DNA of 64,000 nt from Pseudomonas sp. GR 6-02 (GTDB taxonomy: Bacteria > Pseudomonadota > Gammaproteobacteria > Pseudomonadales > Pseudomonadaceae). Below are positions 9,450 through 16,076 of this stretch, piece after piece (positions within the stretch are counted from its first letter, which is position 1; every line of letters begins with the position of its first letter). The stretch lies in assembly GCF_001655615.1 (NCBI RefSeq), contig NZ_CP011567.1:6234001-6298000 (forward strand), read 5' to 3'. The translations under genes and the position numbers were made by a program. The notes beneath the pieces were generated by a model. That model did no database searches, had not been told where the DNA came from, and worked only from the letters and a program-made list of their open reading frames with translations.

Positions 9450-9472
9450 AAGTTTCGTTTCTGGAGTTTACT

Positions 9473-10231
9473 ATGAACAGCACTGGCAACACGATTCTGG
9501 TTACTGGCGGCACCTCAGGCATAGGCCTCGGGCTGGCGCTACGGCTTCATAAAGCGGGCAACAACGTCATCATCGCGGGACGTCGCAAGGCTCTGCTCGA
9601 CAAAATCGTGTCGGAAAATCCTGGCATTGAATCAGTATTGCTGGACGTTTCTGATCCTCATTCCATCCAGCGCACCAGCGAAGCGCTTGCGATCAGCCAT
9701 CCAAATCTGAACGTTCTCATCAACAACGCAGGGATCATGCATTGGGAGGATCTGACTGATCCGGAATACTTGAGTACAGCCGAAGATATCGTGACAACGA
9801 ACCTGCTAGGCACGATTCGTATGGTGTATGCGTTTATTCCCCAACTAATCAAGCAGCCTGGCGCGACAGTGATCAATGTCAGTTCATCTTTGGCATTTGT
9901 CCCCCTGCCAGCCACGCCCACCTACAGCGCGACCAAAGCGGCAGTTCACTCGTTCACTCAAAGTCTTCGAGTGCAGCTGGAAGCCTCACAAGTTGAGGTT
10001 ATCGAACTTGCACCACCGGGTGTGCGTACCACATTGCTCGGTCAGGAAAATGACGAGCATGCGATGCCGTTGGAGGAGTTTTTGGATGAAGTCTTCGAAC
10101 TGCTAAAGATTTCTCCCACTCCACCTGAACTCGTCGTTGAGAGGGCAAAGCCCCTGCGGTTTGCTGAGGCAAGCGGGTCACATGATGACGTGTTGAAAAT
10201 GCTTGCGGGATACAAACCACCGGCAGAATGA
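9473..10231 (+). CDS. SDR-family NAD(P)-dependent oxidoreductase (DltE/YciK-like)
   Basis: Classical short-chain dehydrogenase of 252 residues. The cofactor motif TGGTSGIGLGLA is at residues 11-22, the NNAG motif near residue 86, and the catalytic Ser and the YSATK Tyr/Lys near residues 142-160. A GGAG site lies seven bases before the ATG. It is divergently paired with the TetR gene and controlled by the two palindromes between them. Such TetR/SDR pairs usually respond to and reduce or oxidise a toxic carbonyl or alcohol; the substrate is not deducible. Confidence 0.88.
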   Translation: MNSTGNTILVTGGTSGIGLGLALRLHKAGNNVIIAGRRKALLDKIVSENPGIESVLLDVSDPHSIQRTSEALAISHPNLNVLINNAGIMHWEDLTDPEYLSTAEDIVTTNLLGTIRMVYAFIPQLIKQPGATVINVSSSLAFVPLPATPTYSATKAAVHSFTQSLRVQLEASQVEVIELAPPGVRTTLLGQENDEHAMPLEEFLDEVFELLKISPTPPELVVERAKPLRFAEASGSHDDVLKMLAGYKPPAE

Positions 10232-10408
10232 GTCATTGCTCTGAGGCGCGCCCTGTGTCCAGGTGAGCAGATTGCATCTGCTTACCTGCAGGCCGAATCG
10301 CTCAATCGGTGTGTTCACAATTCCGCTGCCTGATCCAGGGCATTTCATCTGAAAAAAGATTGGGAGCTTCAGAAGCTGTTGACACCTGTAGGAGCTGGGC
10401 ATAATTTA

Positions 10409-10422
10409 TGTAGCACACTACA
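10409..10422. promoter_or_regulatory. Palindrome upstream of the marR gene
   Basis: TGTAGCACACTACA is a perfect 5-bp inverted repeat with a 4-base centre (TGTAG-CACA-CTACA), 18 bases before the marR start codon. MarR/OhrR regulators commonly bind such TACA/TGTA palindromes over their own promoters, so this is a likely autoregulatory operator. Confidence 0.55.
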
Positions 10423-10440
10423 CAATAGCAGGCGATATAT

Positions 10441-10872
10441 ATGAGTTCGACGCAACGAAGCGTGGCCACAGAACTTTCCTTCGCGCTTAACGCTGCCGCG
10501 AACCGGATGGTTCGATTGCACAAGCCGTTCCTCGAGCCACTGGGCCTAACTTTTTCGCAGTACCTGGTCACGCTTGAGCTCTTGAACGGGTCGCCTCGAT
10601 CTGTGAGCGACTTGTGTGAACGCCTCGATATGGAGACCGGCACGCTTACACCGTTACTCAAAAGGCTGGAAGCTGCAGGGGTGATTACACGCACACGTGA
10701 TGCCGTCGATGAACGCCGAGTGCTTATAGACCTCACGGCGTCTGCCCGCGGCATGGAGGATGAGCTTCGTAGCATCACTGACAAAATCAGAACGGCGTGC
10801 CAGCTCACGCCCGAAGACCTTCAGCAGCTTCATCGCACGCTTGAGGGGTTAGCGCGACCGGCTATCAGTTAA
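10441..10872 (+). CDS. MarR-family regulator, OhrR-like
   Basis: 143-residue dimeric winged-helix regulator. The DNA-binding part runs FSQYLVTLELL, SVSDLCERLDMETGTLTPLLKRLEAAG and ITRTRDAVDERRVLIDLT (about residues 38-100), very like OhrR. OhrR sensors carry a conserved Cys near the N terminus in an LCF context; here that position is LSFAL, with Ser, so peroxide sensing by the usual Cys is unlikely. A palindrome precedes the gene. The nearest downstream gene is a Rossmann-fold oxidoreductase 182 bp away and could be its target. Confidence 0.85.
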   Translation: MSSTQRSVATELSFALNAAANRMVRLHKPFLEPLGLTFSQYLVTLELLNGSPRSVSDLCERLDMETGTLTPLLKRLEAAGVITRTRDAVDERRVLIDLTASARGMEDELRSITDKIRTACQLTPEDLQQLHRTLEGLARPAIS

Positions 10873-11054
10873 TACCTGCCTCAGAAGCAGCTGACAAAGG
10901 CAGAGCTTTTAAGGTGATGCCACAAACAAATGAAACACCGGCTCTCAGAGCCGCGATGCATTCGTAGAACAGATCGCGAAGGGAGAGGCTCTGTTTGTTA
11001 GCACTCACTGAGGCTTATGTTGTGAACACCCAGCTCCAAAGATGAGGAATCTCT

Positions 11055-11801
11055 ATGAACGTCGGAATTATCGGTAGCGGATTTATCGGGGGAACGCTTG
11101 CAAGACTGCTAAGTACTGCTGGCCATACAGTAAGAGTTTCAAACTCACGCGGGCCGCATACAATTGATCCTGATGTGCTCTCCACGGGTGCAATTGCAGT
11201 CACGAAAGAAGAGGCTTTGGCGGGTGCTGACGTCGTAATTCTCTCGATACCTCTTGTACGAATTCCAGATCTTAAAGTGCTTCTCGAAGGCCTTCCTGAA
11301 GACAGCGTGATCATCGACACATCTAACTATATACCGGCGCGGGACGATCGATTGGATGCAATCGAGAATGGTCAGCCCGACAGTGTATGGGCATCCGAAC
11401 AAATTGGCCGTCCCATCGCAAAAGCCTGGAATACAATTTACTCCGCCTCACTAAATGAAGCTGGCAGGATAGTTGGCGATCCGGAGCGCATTGCCGTCCC
11501 TGTCGCTGCCGATCGTGATCAAGACCGCGTTGTGGCAATGACACTTGTCGAGGATTCCGGATTCGACGCCTACTATGCGGGTTCGTTAGCCGAATCCTGG
11601 AAGCAGCAGTGCGGCACGCCCTGCTATTGCACTGAAGTGACGCTTGAGCACTTGCCCCAGGCACTGGCTGACGCGGATCTGGCGCGCTCGCGAAAGCGCC
11701 AAGATCTCTTCTTTTCGGTATATAACGAGAGATTCGGCAATATTGGAACAAATCCAAGCCGCAACTACATTGTTCAGCTTTCCAAGCTAATTTATGCGTG
11801 A
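11055..11801 (+). CDS. F420-reductase-like NAD(P)-binding oxidoreductase, copy 1
   Basis: 248 residues with an N-terminal Rossmann domain of the F420_oxidored type: GIIGSGFIGGTLARLLSTAG at residues 4-23, VSNSRGP binding the 2'-phosphate side, and VVILSIPL. It shares its layout with the next gene over the whole length, for example DTSNYxPxRD, SVWASEQIGRPIAKAWN and ESWKQQCGTP. A GAGGAA site precedes the ATG. Members of this family in bacteria without F420 are NADP-dependent oxidoreductases of unknown substrate. It probably arose with its neighbour by duplication. Confidence 0.82.
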   Translation: MNVGIIGSGFIGGTLARLLSTAGHTVRVSNSRGPHTIDPDVLSTGAIAVTKEEALAGADVVILSIPLVRIPDLKVLLEGLPEDSVIIDTSNYIPARDDRLDAIENGQPDSVWASEQIGRPIAKAWNTIYSASLNEAGRIVGDPERIAVPVAADRDQDRVVAMTLVEDSGFDAYYAGSLAESWKQQCGTPCYCTEVTLEHLPQALADADLARSRKRQDLFFSVYNERFGNIGTNPSRNYIVQLSKLIYA

Positions 11802-12022
11802 GCTCGCTATGACGACACATGGATGAAGATCTGCAAGGTCGCCATACATATGAAGCTTCTAAACATTATGCAGACTAACAATGTCTCAGACCGTATGTGC
11901 TTGCTTAATAAAACAAGCGCGCCGTGTTTTTCTGATGATTCTTGATAGTCAAGTACAAAAAAATGAAGCAGTACTCAGACAAAACTTTTTTCAATTTCAC
12001 ATAAGTGTGAGGAGTTATTTAA

Positions 12023-12757
12023 ATGAAAATCGGAATTATTGGCGCAGGTAACATTGGCTCTACTTTGGCGCGAAAGCTCGCTGCGTGTGGACACGAAGTT
12101 AAACTGGCGAATTCGAAAGGCCCTCAAAGCATTCAAAGCCTTGCCAATGAAATCGGCGTGCATGCGGTAACCAAGGAAGAGGCGGTTTCCGAGGTAGAAG
12201 TGGTTATCCTCTCGATTCCCTTTGCAAATTATCCTGATCTCGAACCGATCATGAGCAAGGTGCCGGAGAAGACAGTTGTCATTGATACATCAAATTATTA
12301 TCCGGGGCGTGACGGGGTAATCAAGGAGGTCGAAGATGGCATGCCAGAAAGCATCTGGGTAAGTGAGCAGATTGGCCACCCGGTTGTTAAGGCGTGGAAT
12401 GCCGTCCTCGCCGCGACCCTCGCCGACAAAGGTCAGCCGGTCGGCTCCCCAACGCGCCTCGCCCTACCTGTAGCTGGAGGAAACACATACGCGGAAACCA
12501 TCGCGCAGGATCTTGTTGAGGATACTGGCTTTATCGCGCTTGCCGCTGGCAGCCTTGAAGAATCGTGGCGTCAGCAACCAGGTACACCAGCGTACTGTAC
12601 CGAATTGACATTGCCGGAACTGAAATTGGCTCTGAAAGCGGCAGACAAGGTTCGGGCGCCTCAAAACCGCGATGCACTGATCGCCAAGTTTATGGCTCCC
12701 GGGAGTCAGTTTACGCACGAGCAAATAGTTGCCACCAATCGAGCCATGACAGCATGA
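12023..12757 (+). CDS. F420-reductase-like NAD(P)-binding oxidoreductase, copy 2
   Basis: 244-residue paralogue of the gene 221 bp upstream. It has GIIGAGNIGSTLARKLAACG at residues 4-23, LANSKGPQS, VVILSIPF, DTSNYYPGRDG, SIWVSEQIGHPVVKAWN and EESWRQQPGTPAYCTEL. The two proteins differ most at the C terminus (this one ends in FTHEQIVATNRAMTA). A GAGGAG site lies before the ATG. The gap to copy 1 (11802-12022) holds only AT-rich sequence, presumably a separate promoter. Function beyond NAD(P)-dependent redox chemistry is unknown. Confidence 0.82.
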   Translation: MKIGIIGAGNIGSTLARKLAACGHEVKLANSKGPQSIQSLANEIGVHAVTKEEAVSEVEVVILSIPFANYPDLEPIMSKVPEKTVVIDTSNYYPGRDGVIKEVEDGMPESIWVSEQIGHPVVKAWNAVLAATLADKGQPVGSPTRLALPVAGGNTYAETIAQDLVEDTGFIALAAGSLEESWRQQPGTPAYCTELTLPELKLALKAADKVRAPQNRDALIAKFMAPGSQFTHEQIVATNRAMTA

Positions 12758-12905
12758 GCGGGTCTCTTCCAGTTCCATAACCGCACGTTAATTCTCCATC
12801 GTGCACTAATGCTTAGGTCGTTTGGCGCTTCGGACGGGTAGGTTGAACAGTTATTTGCTACCGCCTTTTCTTAACGACTAGTTTGGTCGGGAGCGGAATA
12901 AATTG

Positions 12906-12932
12906 AACGTCCGCTTCTGGCCAGCGGCCGCT
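12906..12932. repeat. Dispersed hairpin repeat, copy A
   Basis: AACGTCCGCTTCTGGCC followed by AGCGGCCGCT. It matches copy B (14383-14412) except for one substitution and a missing GAA. The two copies bracket the broken lysR gene and the small gene after it. Confidence 0.6.
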
Positions 12933-12981
12933 AACGGCAAGGAGCGGTCATTCAAAATCCATCAGAATGCACTCCGATGTC

Positions 12982-13896
12982 TTACGTGGTCGTTTTTTTG
13001 ATTAGTTCATCCCAAGGAGGCGTGGGAGGGAACAGCTCCATCAGATATGCAATGAATGCTTTTACGTTTGGGCTACCTCGACGGCTTTCTGGCCATAAAG
13101 CAGTGATAGTAAAGCGATCTACGGTGAACTGTGGGAGGATTGGAACCAGTTCTCCGCGGCGCACATACGGCGCAGCCACATAGTGCGGTGAGATACCGAT
13201 ACCACCCCCAGCAGCTATTACCGCCGCAACCGCATCGCTGGCATCAACTGTAAAAGCTGTATTTGGCGACAACTCAAGATGCTTACCATCCTCCTCATAA
13301 GGCCATTTCAAACTCTGCCCCGTGTTCTGGTAGCGGAAATTCACGCATTCATGACCCGCAAGGTCTTCAGCCGTTACCGGAGTGCCTTTGCGCTGTAGGT
13401 AATGAGGTGATGCGAATGCACCGATCCGATGCGGGCCCAGCGGGCGAGAAATCAGTCGCGAGTCGACAAGGTTGCCAACCCGGACCGCTACGTCGATGCC
13501 CTGTTCAATGATGTCGAAATACTGATCGCCCAGCCGCAGATCGATAGCCAGGTTCGGATATTGCTCGCGAAATCTTGGCAGGGCTGGCGCGAGAATATTC
13601 AGTCCAATCGGCAACGGCGCGGTGACTTTCAACACGCCCGAATGCTCGGCGCGGGAGGCGACGGCGGCCTGATCGATGTCTTCGACTTCACGCAGAATCC
13701 GCAACGCCCGTTCGTAAAGCTCGCGGCCCTCAGGGGTGAGCACCAGTGAGCGTGTGGTGCGGGTGAACAGCATAAGCCCGAAATGCTCTTCGAGCCTTTG
13801 CACGCTTTTGCTGATGGCCGACGGTGATACCGACAGTGCCCGGGCTTATCGGCCAAGATCGGACGTTTGCGCGCTCCGAAACAAGCCGTCGTTCAC
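12982..13896 (-). pseudogene. LysR-family regulator interrupted by a stop codon in its helix-turn-helix
   Basis: The open part (13803 down to 12982, 273 codons from a GTG) encodes almost a whole LysR protein beginning at VQRLEEHFGLMLFTRTTR, with a normal effector domain. The family's first DNA-binding helices are missing from it. Reading upstream in the same frame gives ALSVSPSAISKS, then a TAA at 13846-13848, then LFRSAQTSDLGR back to about 13896. This looks like the original N terminus LF.RSAQT..LGRAARALSVSPSAISKS with one codon turned to stop. A restarted product would lack a complete DNA-binding domain. An ORF covering 12982-13803 could be annotated as a short LysR gene, but the evidence favours a pseudogene. 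Confidence 0.8.
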
Positions 13897-14303
13897 TCCT
13901 GTGAGTAAGGCGCGTTATCTGTCGACTGATGCCAAATAGATCCATGGGCTCGGCAGAGCTCAACGGAATATCTGTCGCACAACATTTCGATGGCGGTTTT
14001 ATCAAGCGCCTGATCTGAAGAGGAGATTGACCCACCACAGGTCAGGTACAAGTACAACGCAGCCAGCGCCTCCAGCCTCGACGAGTCGGACTGTACGGTA
14101 AACCTTGAGACATCTACCTCGCTCGCCTGGATTTCGATATAAGGGTCATCGCTCTCTCTGTCTTTCACATACAGGTATGTCCAAGAGCGGCTGTTCACAG
14201 GGTATGAGTCACCATCCGTGTCTACGTTTCGCCCAGGGCCATAGAGCAAATCCAGGAAGCACCTGAAGTCGGGCCGTTGGCTAACGACGGTCACTGTGTA
14301 CAT
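13893..14303 (-). CDS. Small hypothetical protein
   Basis: 136 residues from the ATG at 14303, which has GGAGA six bases upstream; the frame is open to 14459 but nothing supports the longer start. It begins MYTVTVVSQRPDFRCFLDLLYGP and has a soluble, acidic composition (YLYVKDRESDDPYIEIQASEVD), with no membrane helix, signal peptide or known motif. It lies upstream of the broken lysR on the same strand, touching the remnant's 5' end. I do not recognise the family. Repeat copy B lies about 80 bases before the start. Confidence 0.6.
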   Translation of the reverse strand: MYTVTVVSQRPDFRCFLDLLYGPGRNVDTDGDSYPVNSRSWTYLYVKDRESDDPYIEIQASEVDVSRFTVQSDSSRLEALAALYLYLTCGGSISSSDQALDKTAIEMLCDRYSVELCRAHGSIWHQSTDNAPYSQE

Positions 14304-14382
14304 AGGTTCTCCGTATTGTCTGCTTTGGGTCGAAAGCAGCTTTTTGTGACTGGCATCTTCTGGCCGGTAGCGGTCGCCTGCC

Positions 14383-14412
14383 AACGTCCGCTTTTGGCCG
14401 AAAGCGGCCGCT
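14383..14412. repeat. Dispersed hairpin repeat, copy B
   Basis: AACGTCCGCTTTTGGCCGAA followed by AGCGGCCGCT. CCGCTTT and AAAGCGG form a 7-bp stem around TGGCCG. A degenerate relative (CTTCTGGCCGGTAGCGGTCG) sits just before it at about 14357-14376. Copy A at 12906-12932 is nearly identical. Confidence 0.6.
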
Positions 14413-14584
14413 TGCTGACTCCAATTATGAATTAGATGCAGTAGCCCACCTCCCCCCAACTGATTGGCTAAAGTCTCAAATCATCTGCGCGGCGTAGCAA
14501 TTTTTAACCATGCGGTACCTAAACCACTCTGCTGCGACTGCATGAGCTAGGCTTTGCGAACCCATCATTGCCGGGATAGATCGC

Positions 14585-14803
14585 ATGCCAAATAACTCAT
14601 CTTCTAATATCGCCACTGCTGACGCCCTGACATTGCTCCTGCACAACCAGCATGCCCTTGCGGCGGCAATCGAGGAGGTCGCCGTTTGGCTTTCAGCCAA
14701 TGGCGTGGCAGTGGTTGCAGATAACGCTGTGATGGCCATGGAGACCTTAGACACAAATGCAAAAGCGATCACAGAAGCGATTATGCGGATACGGCAATCC
14801 TGA
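14585..14803 (+). CDS. Small conserved-looking helical protein of unknown function
   Basis: 72 residues, starting MPNNSSSNIATADALTLLLH and predicted almost wholly alpha-helical, with hydrophobic heptads around AALAAAIEEVAVWL and ITEAIMRIRQS. It resembles small DUF-type proteins common in Pseudomonas accessory DNA, but I cannot name a family. A longer frame on the opposite strand (14476-14901) appears to be its shadow. It stands alone between decayed genes. Confidence 0.55.
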   Translation: MPNNSSSNIATADALTLLLHNQHALAAAIEEVAVWLSANGVAVVADNAVMAMETLDTNAKAITEAIMRIRQS

Positions 14804-14999
14804 TATCGTCTTTGCAGGCAGCAATCGGCAAATCGCTGTCGTTCATCATTTGTAGCAGACTGATTAAGCAACGCGCTCCATAGCCGAGATGGGGACAGCA
14901 ACGCACTGTTTCAGCAGGTCATCGTAGAAAAGAATTCCCTGAAGGAAATTTTCCACCGCGCACCGGCGTCGGTACCCAGCGCTTTAGCCCAGATAGCCA

Positions 15000-15202
15000 T
15001 ATGAATGGGTGGCGGTGTTCACCAAGCTGTTTAGCGCCGGTTACAGCTGAGAGCAGGCGTAGCGGCTGGCAACGCAACTGGTGGCCGACTATGAGGGGCT
15101 ATTTTGCTGGCTCGCATCTACGGTGATCTGAGCTACATCGATGCGATGACCGAGAGAGGCCTGCGTCAGCTGAAGGAGGCAGGCGAGCCGTCTAGGATCT
15201 GA
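15000..15202 (+). pseudogene. C-terminal remnant of a TetR-family regulator with frameshift
   Basis: The stretch reads YEWVAVFTKLFSAGYS, stop, then RLATQLVADYEG in one frame. After the loss of one base near 15096-15100 it continues ILLARIYGDLSYIDAM and TERGLRQLKEAGEPSRI to a TGA at 15200-15202. LVADYEGAILLARIY is the usual last helix of TetR effector domains. Two in-frame stops and one frameshift make it non-functional. The rest of 14804-15256 shows no gene. Confidence 0.6.
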
Positions 15203-15256
15203 TCCCATGAATAATCTGTGGCACTTTCTGCCCAGTCAGGCCGTGCGGCCCTGTTT

Positions 15257-15955
15257 TCAATTGGCGATCACGCTCATGTTTCGTCCGCTGGTTTTGGCAA
15301 TATAGAGCGCTTTATCCGCAGCACCGATCAGAGCATCCGTCGTTTCTTCGGCTTTGGGGTTATACGCACTGACCCCGATGCTAATGGTGACGATGCCCTG
15401 GTCGCTGTCTTTATGTTCGATGTGCGCGTGCAGGACAGCGTTGCGAATCTTCTCTGCGACGATAAAGGCTCCGACGTAGTCAGTGGAAGGAAGCATCACT
15501 GCGAATTCCTCACCTCCAAATCGTGCGGCCAAGTCGCCGGGCCGTCTGATGTCTTCCTGGATGATTCTGCTCAGGTTGCGTAAGCATTCGTCCCCCACCA
15601 GATGGCCATAGCGATCATTAAAGCGTTTGAAGTGGTCGACATCGATCATCAACAAGGCCAAATGGGTTTTACCGCGCTTGGCCCGGCCGATCTCGGCCTG
15701 AGTGAAAAGATCGAACTGGCGGCGATTCGCCAATCCGGTCAGGGCGTCTTCCAGAGCGAGCAGCTCCAGGGTGCGATTGACCTCCAGTAGCTTGTCTTGG
15801 GTCCCTAGCAATTCGTGTTGAATACGATGCTGTTGTTTCATCAATCGGATGAAGCGGTAACCGATAGCACCCAAAACGGTCATGAGCGAGATGACTATGA
15901 TGGTGCTCATCAACGTTTCCTGTCGCCAGCTCGCCAATACCTCCTCTTTGTTCAT
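15257..15955 (-). CDS. Diguanylate cyclase (GGDEF), probably 5'-truncated
   Basis: 232 residues: a short N terminus, one membrane helix (about residues 17-35), a linker helix and a complete GGDEF domain. DALTGLANRRQF, DVDHFKRFND, the active-site GGEEF and an RxxD inhibitory site five residues before it (RPGD) are intact, so the domain should make cyclic-di-GMP. The N terminus NKEEVLASWRQETL looks like the end of a periplasmic Cache sensor, which normally continues some 280 residues upstream. Here a TGA stands two codons before the ATG and the homology stops close to the tnsE-like gene. It may be a remnant missing its sensor, expressed or not. Confidence 0.75.
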   Translation of the reverse strand: MNKEEVLASWRQETLMSTIIVISLMTVLGAIGYRFIRLMKQQHRIQHELLGTQDKLLEVNRTLELLALEDALTGLANRRQFDLFTQAEIGRAKRGKTHLALLMIDVDHFKRFNDRYGHLVGDECLRNLSRIIQEDIRRPGDLAARFGGEEFAVMLPSTDYVGAFIVAEKIRNAVLHAHIEHKDSDQGIVTISIGVSAYNPKAEETTDALIGAADKALYIAKTSGRNMSVIAN

Positions 15956-16076
15956 GGCTTTTCAAATCGCTAAATCCCCATGCAGATATGACTGATCCAC
16001 AGCTTCCTTTCGCCAGTTCAAACCTCGTATGATCCGAGCGCGCTCCCCAACCACCGCTCTAGCACAAGGAGTTGTA

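Noticed and set aside
14476..14901. 141-residue minus-strand frame
   Set aside because: Covers the small helical plus-strand gene at 14585-14803, which has a better composition and start; no motif in this frame.
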